This document shows, piece by piece, positions 16,529 to 25,447 of a DNA stretch of 64,000 nt. The translations under genes and the position numbers were made by a program. Position 1 is the stretch's first letter. Each line of letters opens with the position of its first letter. This DNA comes from an uncultured Gallionellaceae bacterium. Lineage in GTDB: Bacteria > Pseudomonadota > Gammaproteobacteria > Burkholderiales > Gallionellaceae. Below the pieces are notes generated by a model. The model was not told the origin of the DNA. It did no database searches and saw nothing but the letters and a program-made list of their open reading frames with translations. The stretch lies in NCBI GenBank assembly GCA_903847155.1, contig CAINCU010000028.1, forward strand, positions 186,001-250,000, in the 5' to 3' direction.

Positions 16529-18256
16529 TTAAATCGCGTTCAGCTTGTCCAGCAATTCGCGAATCTTGACCGGGTTATCCGCGCGCAGGATTTTTTGTGC
16601 GATCAAGGCAACCTCGGGCAGGCTGGTGGTCAGCACGCGTTGTTTGGTGCCGAGCAATTGCGCCGGGTGCATGGAGAACTGGCGCAAACCCAAGCCCAAC
16701 AACAAGCGGGTATAAGACAGCTCCCCCGCCATTTCCCCGCACACCGAAACCGGAATGCCAGCCTTGTTCGCACCATTGATGACGTGCGACAACAGCAGCA
16801 ATATCGCCGGGTGTAACGGATCATACAGATGCGCGACTTCCTCGTCGGTGCGGTCAATGGCCAGCGTGTATTGGATCAAGTCGTTGGTACCGATGGACAG
16901 AAAATCCAGTTTTTTAACAAAAGCGCTAAGTGCTAAAGCTGCCGCCGGAATTTCGATCATGCCGCCGATTTGCACGCTGGGGTTATAGGCAATGCCTTGG
17001 TCGGCCAGATCGATTTTGACCCCCTCGATCAATAACAAGGTTTGATTTATCTCGGACGCGCCGGATAGCATCGGCACCAATATTTTCAGATTGCCATGCA
17101 CCGAGGCGCGCAACAGCGCGCGCAATTGGGTGCGGAACAGTTGCGGCTCGGCCAGACATAAACGAATCGCGCGCAAACCCAGCGCCGGATTGCTGGCGAC
17201 GCGCGTGACACCTTTGGGTTGCTTATCAGCGCCCAAATCGTAGGTACGTATGGTGACCGGCAAATCGTCCATGCCTTCCAGCACGGTGCGATAGGCAAAG
17301 TATTGCTCTTCTTCGTCCGGCAGGTCGTCGCGGTTGAGGAACAGAAATTCGCTGCGGAACAGGCCGATACCGGTCGCACCATTTTCTTTCACTTGCTGCA
17401 AGTCGGTAGGCATCTCGATGTTGGCTTGCAGCTCAATGTCGGTGCCGTCCAGTGTGGTGGCGCGCGCCGTTTTTAGGCGTTTGAGTTTCTGTCGTTCCAG
17501 CACCCATTCGCTTTGGCGCAGTTTGTATTCCGCCAGCAGACTCTTGTCCGGGTTGACGATGACGACGCCTTGCGCGCCATCCACAATGAGCATGTCGCGG
17601 TCTTTGATAAGTTCGCGCGCATGCAGCAAACCGACCACGCAGGGTGTGTTCAGACCGCGCGCAACGATGGCGGTGTGCGAGGTGGCACCGCCCACGTCGG
17701 TGAGAATGGAACAAAACTGGTGCGGCTTGAGTTGGATCAGGTCGGCAGGGCTGACATCGTGGGCCACCAGCACCATTTCGCCATCGTGATGCGGCGTGGG
17801 CGGCACATGGCCGGGATGACCGCTCAATACCTTGAGCACGCGTTCTACCACCTGCACCACATCAGTCTTGCGCTCGCTCAGGTAAGCATCATCGAAAGCT
17901 TCGAATTGCGCGACCAGCGCATCCATCTGCGTCTTCAGCGCCCACTCCGCGTTGCATTGTTCCTCCTGCACCATCACCCGTGCAGCCTGGCTGATGTGTT
18001 CATCGCCGAGGATCATCAAATGCAGATCGAGGAAAGCATCGAATTCCGCAGCAGCCTGTTGCGGACGATTGCTGCGCAGCGTGGTCAATTCATCGCGCGT
18101 GACTTGCAAAGCCGCATCCAGACGCTCGGTCTCTTCCGCTAACAGGTGTTTGGGCAGCACGTAATGCACCACCTCAAGCGAAGTGTGCGAGACCAGATGC
18201 GCATGGCCGATGGCAATGCCGCTGGAAACGGGGATGCCATGCAGTGTGAAACTCAT
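16529..18256 (-). CDS. ptsI: PTS enzyme I (phosphoenolpyruvate-protein phosphotransferase)
   Basis: 575 residues; transfers phosphate from phosphoenolpyruvate to HPr. The phospho-His lies in GGATSHTAIVARGL (His194). The PEP-binding barrel shows GIGLFRSEFLFLNRDDLPDEE, SIGTNDLIQYTLAIDR and the C-terminal VCGEMAG with the catalytic Cys. Its start overlaps the end of ptsH by 4 bp. No sugar permease component is present in the window, so the cascade HPr-EI-EIIA(Man) probably serves regulation rather than uptake. Last gene of a six-gene operon beginning with gshA. Confidence 0.96.
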   Translation of the reverse strand: MSFTLHGIPVSSGIAIGHAHLVSHTSLEVVHYVLPKHLLAEETERLDAALQVTRDELTTLRSNRPQQAAAEFDAFLDLHLMILGDEHISQAARVMVQEEQCNAEWALKTQMDALVAQFEAFDDAYLSERKTDVVQVVERVLKVLSGHPGHVPPTPHHDGEMVLVAHDVSPADLIQLKPHQFCSILTDVGGATSHTAIVARGLNTPCVVGLLHARELIKDRDMLIVDGAQGVVIVNPDKSLLAEYKLRQSEWVLERQKLKRLKTARATTLDGTDIELQANIEMPTDLQQVKENGATGIGLFRSEFLFLNRDDLPDEEEQYFAYRTVLEGMDDLPVTIRTYDLGADKQPKGVTRVASNPALGLRAIRLCLAEPQLFRTQLRALLRASVHGNLKILVPMLSGASEINQTLLLIEGVKIDLADQGIAYNPSVQIGGMIEIPAAALALSAFVKKLDFLSIGTNDLIQYTLAIDRTDEEVAHLYDPLHPAILLLLSHVINGANKAGIPVSVCGEMAGELSYTRLLLGLGLRQFSMHPAQLLGTKQRVLTTSLPEVALIAQKILRADNPVKIRELLDKLNAI

Positions 18257-18522
18257 TCACCTTCCCCAAAATAATTGCCGATCAGTTCCAGCAATGCCTT
18301 CATTGCGTCTCCCTCGCGCTCACCGTCAGTTTCGATGCCGATAGTCGAACCTTTGGCGGCTGCCAGCATCATCACGCCCATGATGCTTTTCGCATTCACC
18401 CGGCGTCCATTGCGTGAAAGCCATACTTCGCAGGGAAACTGCGAGGCGAGCTGGGTCAGCTTGGCGGAAGCACGCGCGTGCAAGCCGAGGACATTAATGA
18501 TAAGTGCGTCTTGTTTTTGCAT
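18253..18522 (-). CDS. ptsH: Phosphocarrier protein HPr
   Basis: 89 residues from ATG 18522 (MQKQDALIINVLGLHARAS). His15 in GLHARAS is the phosphorylation site for enzyme I, and Ser46 in AKSIMGVM is the residue that HPr kinase modifies in organisms with that enzyme; no hprK is seen here. An in-frame extension upstream overlaps the EIIA gene and is rejected. It lies 10 bp behind EIIA and overlaps ptsI by 4 bp. Confidence 0.95.
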   Translation of the reverse strand: MQKQDALIINVLGLHARASAKLTQLASQFPCEVWLSRNGRRVNAKSIMGVMMLAAAKGSTIGIETDGEREGDAMKALLELIGNYFGEGE

Positions 18523-18532
18523 GTGAATATCC

Positions 18533-18925
18533 TTAGTTGTCCGTGCACATCGGCACAATACTTTCGCGCCCGCCTTCGATAGCAATCTGCGCCAGCTCCG
18601 GCATGCTCTTGTTGGGATAACACACCACACGCAACAACATCGGCAAATTGACACCCGCCACTCCCATCACATGTTCGGCGTGGCAAAGCTGGCTTGCCAC
18701 ATTGCTGGGGGTTGCGCCGAAAATGTCGGCGAGAATCAGCACGCCACTGCCGTCATCCATATCCTGAATCAGCGCATATCCTTCGGCCAGTTTTTGCTGC
18801 GGGTCGTCATTGGCATATACCGACAGCACTTTCAGATTACCCGGCACGCTGCCCAACACATGGTTGACGCAATCCACCAGACTGTCGCCAAGCATGTTGT
18901 GCGCTACTACCAGAATGCCAGCCAT
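18533..18925 (-). CDS. PTS EIIA component, mannose/fructose family
   Basis: 130 residues of the EIIA-Man fold, with the phosphoryl-acceptor His9 in LVVAHNMLGDSL and the family motif LILADIFGATPSNVA. Soluble, with no EIIB, EIIC or EIID partner nearby, which is the common betaproteobacterial arrangement in which EIIA acts as a signal protein. Its ATG overlaps the stop of the small membrane-protein gene by one base (TAATG). Confidence 0.93.
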   Translation of the reverse strand: MAGILVVAHNMLGDSLVDCVNHVLGSVPGNLKVLSVYANDDPQQKLAEGYALIQDMDDGSGVLILADIFGATPSNVASQLCHAEHVMGVAGVNLPMLLRVVCYPNKSMPELAQIAIEGGRESIVPMCTDN

Positions 18926-19125
18926 TAAAGCACTCCCAGCAAACGCGCGAGCAACACAACAATAAGCAGCAAAAGCAACCAGACGTAACGCACCATCCAG
19001 CTCAGTGCGCGCGCCTTGAACGCATCGTCCGCGTTCGCTTCGTCCACCAGGCTACGCACCTGCTTCAGCGCATGGATGGCGGTGGTGCGGCTTATGTTTT
19101 GTTGCAAAGGGTCGTCAGTGTTCAT
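18925..19125 (-). CDS. Small tail-anchored hypothetical protein
   Basis: 66 residues from ATG 19125 (MNTDDPLQQNISRTTAI). The first two thirds are a charged helix (ALKQVRSLVDEANADDAFKARA) and the end is one strongly hydrophobic helix, VRYVWLLLLLIVVLLARLLG, so it should be tail-anchored in the inner membrane. Start and stop each overlap a neighbour (4 bp with apbE, 1 bp with EIIA), strong evidence that it is a real translated member of the operon. Function unknown; the position suggests a link to PTS signalling or to ApbE. Confidence 0.8.
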   Translation of the reverse strand: MNTDDPLQQNISRTTAIHALKQVRSLVDEANADDAFKARALSWMVRYVWLLLLLIVVLLARLLGVL

Positions 19126-20177
19126 GGCTCTATCTTCACTTTCGTTTTGCTGTCGGTGAATTCTAGCCGTTTCTGCATGGCGACGGTAATGTGTACCACG
19201 CCATCGGCATCGATCAGTAAAGCCTCGTCCAGCCCCATCTTGTTGGCGGCTGCGAGCCAACCCGCCGTGCCGGAAATGAATAACGGTTTGGAAGAAGCAT
19301 CCGACAGCAAACCGGCATGCTCGCCATGTGTGAGGATGGTGACCGCCTGCACACCCTGTACCGACTGGCCTGTGCGCGGATCGATCAAGTGGCAATAACG
19401 CTTTCCGTCCAGCTCAAAATAACGCTGGTAATCGCCCGAGGTGCCGATGGCTTCGCCGTCACGTAATTCCAGCGTGGCAATGGCACCGGGCTTGCGCGGA
19501 TGCTGAATACCCACGTGCCACGCACGTTTGCCGTGCGCACCCAGCGCCAGCACATTGCCGCCGATGTTGATCAGCGCGTTATGAATGCCATGTTGATTCA
19601 GGATAGCTGCGGCGCGATCCAACGCGTAGCCTTTGGCGTAACCACCGAGGTCGAGCTTTACGGCGCGGTTGCGGCTGCTCACCACAATATTTCCGTTATC
19701 TGCTGAAGATGAAGACTGAAAAATCAAATCGCTCATCTGCGGATTCGCCTTCACCAGCGCGGCAATCTTTTTTTCATCCGGCTGCACTGCCATGAAATCG
19801 TCCGCCTGAAATCCCCAAGTCTGAATCAGTCCGCCAATGGCGGGGTTGAACAAACCGTCCGACTCTGCCGAAAGTTGCGCGGCATCTTTGAGCATTGCCG
19901 CCACTTCCGGTGACATGGATTTGCTTTTGCCTTGGGCGATAGCGGTATTCAATTCGCTCAACTCGGAAGGTTTCCAGGCATGCAGCAGATCGTGCAATCG
20001 CTGAAATTCGTGCATCACCGCAGTGACGCCCTGTTTGGCGTGCGACTCTTCTTCGCCATACACGGTGACATCGACCAGCGTGCCGAACACGTAGCCCTGT
20101 TCTTGATAAGTTGGCGGTTCTTTGCTGCAGGAAGCCAGCAGCAAACAAGACATCAAAAATAGTACAGATTGCTTCAT
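19122..20177 (-). CDS. apbE: FAD:protein FMN transferase ApbE (lipoprotein)
   Basis: 351 residues. A lipoprotein signal MKQSVLFLMSCLLLASC places it at the membrane in the periplasm, where ApbE attaches FMN covalently to Thr of target proteins such as NqrB, NqrC and RnfG. Family motifs seen are VFGTLVDVTVYG, LDLGGYAKGYALDRAA, INIGGNVLALG and the Mg-binding GEAIGTSGDYQRYFE followed by CHLIDPRTGQS. No flavinylation target is encoded in the window. It overlaps gshA and the small membrane-protein gene by 4 bp each. Confidence 0.94.
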   Translation of the reverse strand: MKQSVLFLMSCLLLASCSKEPPTYQEQGYVFGTLVDVTVYGEEESHAKQGVTAVMHEFQRLHDLLHAWKPSELSELNTAIAQGKSKSMSPEVAAMLKDAAQLSAESDGLFNPAIGGLIQTWGFQADDFMAVQPDEKKIAALVKANPQMSDLIFQSSSSADNGNIVVSSRNRAVKLDLGGYAKGYALDRAAAILNQHGIHNALINIGGNVLALGAHGKRAWHVGIQHPRKPGAIATLELRDGEAIGTSGDYQRYFELDGKRYCHLIDPRTGQSVQGVQAVTILTHGEHAGLLSDASSKPLFISGTAGWLAAANKMGLDEALLIDADGVVHITVAMQKRLEFTDSKTKVKIEP

Positions 20178-21451
20178 GAGGCAGTCATTATTTCCAATTC
20201 CACCGCCGCCGCCAGCATCGCCAAGCGCGCCACCACGCCGTAAGCATAGAAGCGGTTGGGCGTGTCGTCAGGCGCGCAGTCGGGGTTAGGGAAAGCGCAG
20301 CAGGATTCAAAGGCCAGCGGCAGGAATTGCATGCCCGGTGCGTTGAGGTTCTCGTCCACACCGCGCTCGGTATGCACGCGGTAAAAACCGCCGACCACGA
20401 AGTGATCGACCATGTAAATCACCGGCTCGGCCACGGCGTTGTCGATGTTCTCGAAGGTATAGACCCCTTCTTGTATCAATACGTCGGAGACTTGCAAGCC
20501 ATCTTTAACCACCGCCATTTTGTTGCGTTGTTTGCGATTGAGATCGCGCACTTCGCTCGCGTCTTTTACTGTCATGATGCCCATACCGTATGTGCCCGCA
20601 TCGGCTTTGACGATGACAAAGGGATCGTCCTTCACGCCGTATTCCGCATACTTGATGCGCATCTTGGCCAACACGCTGTCCACTTTTGCGGCAAGGCAAT
20701 CTTCGCCGGTGCGCGCCTGGAAATCGACCTTATCGCAAACATCGAAATACGGATTGATCAGCCACGGATCGATGTTGAGCAATTTTGCGAATTCAGAGGC
20801 CACGCGATCATAGGCGGCGAAATGGTGCGACTTGCGCCGCGTCGTCCAGCCGGCTTCCAGCGGCGGCAGCACGGTCTGTTCCAGATGCTTCAGAATCTCC
20901 GGCACCCCTGCGGAAAGATCGTTGTTGAGCAGCACCACGCAAGGATCGAAACCATCCTCCATGCCCAAACGATTGCCTTTGCGCAGTATCGGTTCCAGCG
21001 TCAGCGTTGCGCCATTGGTCAATTCCAAAGTAGTCGGTTGCGTGATCTCCGGCAGCAGACTGCCGATGCGCACCATCAATCCCGCATTGCGCAGAATCAA
21101 AGCCAGCTGCGCCACATTCTGCAGATAATACTGGTTGCGCGTGTGGTTCTCCGGCACCAGCAACACGCCGCGCGCCTCCGGACAAATCTTCTCAATCGCA
21201 CTTTGTGCAGCCTGCACACATAGCGGCACAAAATCCGGGTTGAGATTATTGAAGCCGCCGGGAAACAGATTGGTATCCACTGGCGCCAGCTTGAAGCCGC
21301 TGTTGCGCAGATCGACCGAAGTGTAAAAAGGGATGGTGTGTTCCAGCCATTTGGTGCGGAACCAGCGCTCGATGGTGGATTGCTCGTTGAGAATGCGCTG
21401 CTCCAATTCAAGCAGCGGACCTTTTAATGCGGTAGTGAGGTGGGGAACCAT
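20174..21451 (-). CDS. gshA: Glutamate-cysteine ligase (proteobacterial type)
   Basis: First step of glutathione synthesis. The 425-residue protein belongs to the betaproteobacterial/cyanobacterial-like GshA family rather than the E. coli type, judged by YTSVDLRNSGFKLAPVDTNL, PENHTRNQYYLQNVAQLA, VIVKADAGTYGMGIMTV and YMVDHFVVGGFYRVHTERG. The substrate-binding Arg and Lys residues are kept. It is the first gene of the operon gshA-apbE-small protein-EIIA-ptsH-ptsI, whose members overlap end to end; the transcription start should lie in 21452-21620. Confidence 0.93.
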   Translation of the reverse strand: MVPHLTTALKGPLLELEQRILNEQSTIERWFRTKWLEHTIPFYTSVDLRNSGFKLAPVDTNLFPGGFNNLNPDFVPLCVQAAQSAIEKICPEARGVLLVPENHTRNQYYLQNVAQLALILRNAGLMVRIGSLLPEITQPTTLELTNGATLTLEPILRKGNRLGMEDGFDPCVVLLNNDLSAGVPEILKHLEQTVLPPLEAGWTTRRKSHHFAAYDRVASEFAKLLNIDPWLINPYFDVCDKVDFQARTGEDCLAAKVDSVLAKMRIKYAEYGVKDDPFVIVKADAGTYGMGIMTVKDASEVRDLNRKQRNKMAVVKDGLQVSDVLIQEGVYTFENIDNAVAEPVIYMVDHFVVGGFYRVHTERGVDENLNAPGMQFLPLAFESCCAFPNPDCAPDDTPNRFYAYGVVARLAMLAAAVELEIMTAS

Positions 21452-21623
21452 GTGGCTGCCTTTAAAAACGATGCTGGCATTCTAGCCGATTGGCGAATAC
21501 AAAACGAAACCGCGCGTGGGTGCAAACCGTGTTCCCCGACATTCGTATTCGCTGCGAATCTGGCAAGACGGAGCACTGAAGGTCATCAATCAATTCCAGT
21601 TCGACCCGGCGTTGATTGCATGG

Positions 21624-22328
21624 CTATTCCGGTAACTTTCCGCGCAACACGTCACGATCAAACCACCATTTGTTACCAACCATCGCATTTAAAACCTTCG
21701 CCATGCGCGGCAGGAACACCTGCGGATCGCGCAGCTCCATCTTGTCCAGCCAACGGTCCAGCGCATCCTGGTCTTGCACTTTGCTGTGGCGCTTGGCCAC
21801 CATCGCGATCAGATTATTGACGAGGAAGCTCTGACTCTCGTGCTTGTCGTCGTCTGCGCGCAGATCAACCACATAGCGCCCGGTGATCGCTGCTACTGCG
21901 GCACCGTCTGAATTGTCCGGAGTTTCATCGACCACATGGATCAGCAAGGCCACCGTCAGTTCAGGATCAACCGGAAAGGTCACGGCCAGCCAAATGCCCA
22001 TGCCCAGCGCCGCAATGGAATCTGCCTGCTCCGCCTGATACAGCACGTTGCACGCCTCCACCGCATCCTGCCAAGCTTCATGCCGCAAGGCGATTTCAAA
22101 TGCCTCGCGCGCAATTTCCCACGCCTCCTTCTTGCGCTCCAAAGCATTCAGCATTTCCGCGACGTCCAGTTGCAGTTGCGCGCGCGGCAAAGAGGCAGCG
22201 CTTTCCATCTCGCTGAGCTCCTGAAGTTTTTCTGCAAGATACCGCTTCATGCCTGTACGCTCATCTGCGGTCAGGCCGTCCTTGCCATCCTTGACCAGCT
22301 TGGTGATGTTGATTGTTTTTTGAGTCAT
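21624..22328 (-). CDS. Conserved-looking helical hypothetical protein
   Basis: 234 residues, soluble, without signal peptide. Predicted almost all helical, with TPR-like spacing in LQLDVAEMLNALERKKEAWEIAREAFEIALRHEAW..., which suggests protein-protein contacts. The middle, VDPELTVALLIHVVDETPDNSDGAAVAA, is unusual, and the C-terminus ends in VGNKWWFDRDVLRGKLPE. No family recognised. It stands alone between the gshA operon and the repeat C region, transcribed in the same direction as gshA but 170 bp upstream of it. Confidence 0.7.
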   Translation of the reverse strand: MTQKTINITKLVKDGKDGLTADERTGMKRYLAEKLQELSEMESAASLPRAQLQLDVAEMLNALERKKEAWEIAREAFEIALRHEAWQDAVEACNVLYQAEQADSIAALGMGIWLAVTFPVDPELTVALLIHVVDETPDNSDGAAVAAITGRYVVDLRADDDKHESQSFLVNNLIAMVAKRHSKVQDQDALDRWLDKMELRDPQVFLPRMAKVLNAMVGNKWWFDRDVLRGKLPE

Positions 22329-22380
22329 GCGATTGCCGGAATTGAATATAGAGAAGCGGGTAGTTTAAACCAGACGACGG

Positions 22381-22749
22381 TCATAACCTACTTGACCGGG
22401 ATGCGGTGCAGCCGTTTGCATCGGTACTAAAATCAGTCCAAAGACAGGAATTGAAATCCAATCTCGTGAAAATGCCCGTCAATAGGCAATCTCCATCATG
22501 CGCATTGTGTAGATCGCCTATTGACGGGCGTTCCCATGCGATTGGATTTTGAATAGCTAGTGATTGGCATACAAGAATGTCGTAATGCAAGACTTGACCC
22601 CGCCATCCCGGCGCGTGGCTAGCCAAATATGGAGGCCCAAGACACAGTTGAATGCATTGCTTCGCGCGATGCAGGTCAGCCTTAACCAATAAAAGCTCCT
22701 GAAGCACAATCTTTTCAGGATGGTTAAAGTTCCAAGGGGTAACAGACAT
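22381..22749 (-). pseudogene. Short ORF truncated or extended by repeat C
   Basis: From ATG 22749 the frame encodes MSVTPWNFNHPEKIVLQELL... for about 70 residues that look like ordinary protein, then enters repeat copy C at about residue 73 (ERPSIGDLHNAHDGDCLLTG) and ends after it. The C-terminal half is therefore repeat-derived. The simplest reading is a gene whose 3' end was replaced by the repeat; it may be non-functional. No homologue recognised. The Shine-Dalgarno is unclear. Confidence 0.35.
22471..22532. repeat. Palindromic repeat family, copy C
   Basis: The most symmetric copy: AATGCCCGTCAATAGGCAATCT (22471-22492) opposes AGATCGCCTATTGACGGGCG (22511-22530) around CCATCATGCGCATTGTGT. 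The flanks extend the symmetry: ATTGAAATCCAATC (22450-22463) is the inverse of GATTGGATTTTGAAT (22540-22554), so the full inverted repeat spans about 105 bp. Confidence 0.85.
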
Positions 22750-23008
22750 TGAAATGGCCTAACGTAATTTAGAAAACAGATTCATGGTGCGACAAGGTTG
22801 TCTATATCCTGACACACTGTCAAGGCCATATTTACGATCATGCAGATAGCATGAGTTGATTGCAGAACCTCCAATTTACGCAATCCAAACAATCTCGGCT
22901 GGAAGTATTAACCATTCGTCAAAATATCATGTCAACGTTGAATCCTATTTGAAACTCCCACCTTTTCTTCACCATAAACCCAAAGGTCAGCCCTTCCCCC
23001 GTCAGTGG

Positions 23009-23014
23009 TAGAAT
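23009..23014 (+). promoter_or_regulatory. Extended -10 element of the ABC-F gene
   Basis: TGGTAGAAT places TAGAAT 28 bp before the start codon with a TG-like extension. No good -35 hexamer is seen. Confidence 0.35.
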
Positions 23015-23041
23015 GCGCGCCTTCAAAATTTAGGCAACATC

Positions 23042-24637
23042 ATGTTATCCACCGCAAATATCACCATGCAGTTCGGCGCGAAGCCGTTGTTTGAAAACGT
23101 CTCGGTCAAATTCGGCGACGGCAACCGTTACGGTTTGATCGGCGCCAACGGCTGCGGCAAATCCACGTTCATGAAAATCCTCGGGCGCGATCTGGAGCAA
23201 AGCTCCGGCGAGGTGATGCTGGACAAGACAGAACGTCTGGGTAAGTTGCGTCAGGATCAGTTCGCTTATGAAGATGTGCGCGTGCTGGATGTGGTGATGA
23301 TGGGGCACGAGGAAATGTGGGAAGCGATGTCGGAGCGCGACGCGATCTATGCCAATCCCGATGCCAGCGAAGAAGATTACATGCGCGCCGCCGATCTGGA
23401 AGCGACCTTTGCCGAATACGACGGCTACACCGCCGAAGCACGCTCGGGTGAATTACTGCTGGGTCTGGGCATCGCCATCGAGCTGCATCAGGGCACCATG
23501 AGCGCGGTGGCACCGGGCTTTAAATTGCGCGTACTGCTGGCGCAGGCATTGTTCTCCAACCCGGACATCCTGCTGTTGGACGAGCCGACCAACAACCTCG
23601 ACATCAACACCATCCGTTGGTTGGAAGACATTCTCAACGCGCGCAATTCGACCATGGTCATCATCTCGCATGATCGCCATTTTTTGAACAGCGTGTGCAC
23701 GCATATGGCCGACCTCGACTACGGCAAGATCACCACCTATCCGGGCAACTACAACGATTACATGCTGGCTTCGACGCAGGTGCGCGAGCAGCAAGCCTCC
23801 GACAATGCCAAGGCCAAAGAAAAAGTGGCCGAGCTAAAAGCCTTCGTGGCGCGCTTCTCGGCCAATGCTTCCAAGGCCAAACAGGCCACCTCGCGTGCGC
23901 GCCAGATCGACAAGATCAAGATCGAGGATTTCAAGCCGTCAAGCCGCCAGTACCCGTTCATTCGCTTCGAATACGACGAGCGCGATAAGCTGCACCGCGT
24001 CGCGGTGGAAGTGGAAAAAATGGCCAAGGGCTACGACCGCATGCTGTTCTCCAATGTGAATTTTCGCATCGACGCGGGCGAGAAAGTCGCCATCATCGGC
24101 CCCAACGGTATCGGTAAAACCACGCTGTTGCGCTGTCTGGCGGGCGACCTCGCTCCCGATACCGGCACGATCAAGTGGGCGGAAAAAGCCAAGCTCGGCT
24201 ATTACGCGCAGGATCACGCCGCCGACTTTGCCCAGGATAAAGAAATGATGGAGTGGATGACCGACTGGCGCGGCCCGACCGACGACGACCAGGTGGTGCG
24301 CGGCACGCTGGGTCGTTTGCTGTTCTCCGGCGACGATGTGAAGAAGCGGGTGAAAGTGCTGTCCGGCGGCGAAAAAGGCCGTATGCTGTTCGGCAAACTG
24401 ATGCTGGCCAAACCCAACGTGCTGCTGATGGACGAGCCGACCAACCATATGGACATGGAAGCCATCGAGTCTCTCAACACCGCGCTCGATCTGTTCAAAG
24501 GCACGCTGATTTTCGTCAGCCATGACCGCGAATTCGTGTCGTCGCTGGCCACGCGCATCATCGAGATTTCTTCCAAGGGCGTGAACGATTATCATGGCAC
24601 GTACGAAGAATTCTTGCGTGACCAGATGGTGGAGTAA
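23042..24637 (+). CDS. ABC-F family ATPase, YbiT-like
   Basis: 531 residues with two ATP-binding cassettes and no membrane segments. Walker A motifs are GANGCGKST and GPNGIGKTT; Walker B blocks are [13 protein letters not shown] and [12 protein letters not shown]. The first signature is the divergent [10 protein letters not shown] that marks the YbiT subfamily, while the second is canonical LSGGEKGRM. The linker (about 245-300) is charged and helical. ABC-F proteins act on the ribosome; the exact role of YbiT is not settled. It is followed 6 bp later by murI in the same direction. Confidence 0.93.
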   Translation: MLSTANITMQFGAKPLFENVSVKFGDGNRYGLIGANGCGKSTFMKILGRDLEQSSGEVMLDKTERLGKLRQDQFAYEDVRVLDVVMMGHEEMWEAMSERDAIYANPDASEEDYMRAADLEATFAEYDGYTAEARSGELLLGLGIAIELHQGTMSAVAPGFKLRVLLAQALFSNPDILLLDEPTNNLDINTIRWLEDILNARNSTMVIISHDRHFLNSVCTHMADLDYGKITTYPGNYNDYMLASTQVREQQASDNAKAKEKVAELKAFVARFSANASKAKQATSRARQIDKIKIEDFKPSSRQYPFIRFEYDERDKLHRVAVEVEKMAKGYDRMLFSNVNFRIDAGEKVAIIGPNGIGKTTLLRCLAGDLAPDTGTIKWAEKAKLGYYAQDHAADFAQDKEMMEWMTDWRGPTDDDQVVRGTLGRLLFSGDDVKKRVKVLSGGEKGRMLFGKLMLAKPNVLLMDEPTNHMDMEAIESLNTALDLFKGTLIFVSHDREFVSSLATRIIEISSKGVNDYHGTYEEFLRDQMVE

Positions 24638-24643
24638 CTTCAA

Positions 24644-25444
24644 ATGCAAATTGCGGGCGCTATCGGTGTTTTTGATTCAGGTGTAGGCGGTCTTTCCGTC
24701 CTGCACCACATCCGTAATATTCTCCCCAGCGAACGCCTGATCTACGTGGCCGATTCCGCCCACGTGCCTTACGGCGATAAATCGCATCCTTACATCGAAT
24801 CGCGTTCGCTCACCCTCACACGCTTTCTGATTGAGCAAGGCGCGGATGCCATCGTCATCGCCTGCAACACGGCCACCGCCGCCGCCGCGCAAACGTTGCG
24901 CGACAGATTCACGCTGCCCATCCTCGGCATGGAACCGGCGGTCAAACCCGCCGTACTGGCGACCCAAAGCTGTGTCGTCGGTGTACTGGCGACTGTCGGT
25001 ACACTGGAGAGCGCGCGCTTCGCCGCATTGCTGGAGAAGTACGCTGGCAAGGTGAAGATCGTCACCCAAGGTTGTCCGGGTCTGGTGGAGCAGGTTGAGC
25101 GCGGCGACCTGCATAGTCTGGAAACGCGCAGGTTGATTGAACGCTATACCGCGCCACTATTGGATCAGGGCGCAGATACACTGATTCTGGGCTGCACTCA
25201 CTATCCCTTCCTCGCGCCGCTGATCCGTGATGTTGTGGGTGCGGATATCACACTGGTGGATACCGGGGAAGCCGTGGCACGCCATCTGCAACTCCGCATT
25301 GCAAGCGAATTACCATCGCGAATTGCCGGAGCGGCGTCAGCTCAATTCTTTACCAGCGGTGAAGCCGCACAGGCAACCAAGATCATGTCGTTGCTGTGGG
25401 GCGAACAAGTTACCGTGCAGCGCCTGCCGCCTGAATTCGCGTAA
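24644..25444 (+). CDS. murI: Glutamate racemase
   Basis: 266 residues; makes D-glutamate for peptidoglycan. The two catalytic cysteines are seen in VIACNTATAAAA and LILGCTHYPFLAPLI, and the N-terminus has the family motif GVFDSGVGGLSVL. It lies 6 bp behind the ABC-F gene, so the two are probably co-transcribed, and it is convergent with the beta-barrel gene only 3 bp away. Confidence 0.95.
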   Translation: MQIAGAIGVFDSGVGGLSVLHHIRNILPSERLIYVADSAHVPYGDKSHPYIESRSLTLTRFLIEQGADAIVIACNTATAAAAQTLRDRFTLPILGMEPAVKPAVLATQSCVVGVLATVGTLESARFAALLEKYAGKVKIVTQGCPGLVEQVERGDLHSLETRRLIERYTAPLLDQGADTLILGCTHYPFLAPLIRDVVGADITLVDTGEAVARHLQLRIASELPSRIAGAASAQFFTSGEAAQATKIMSLLWGEQVTVQRLPPEFA

Positions 25445-25447
25445 TAC

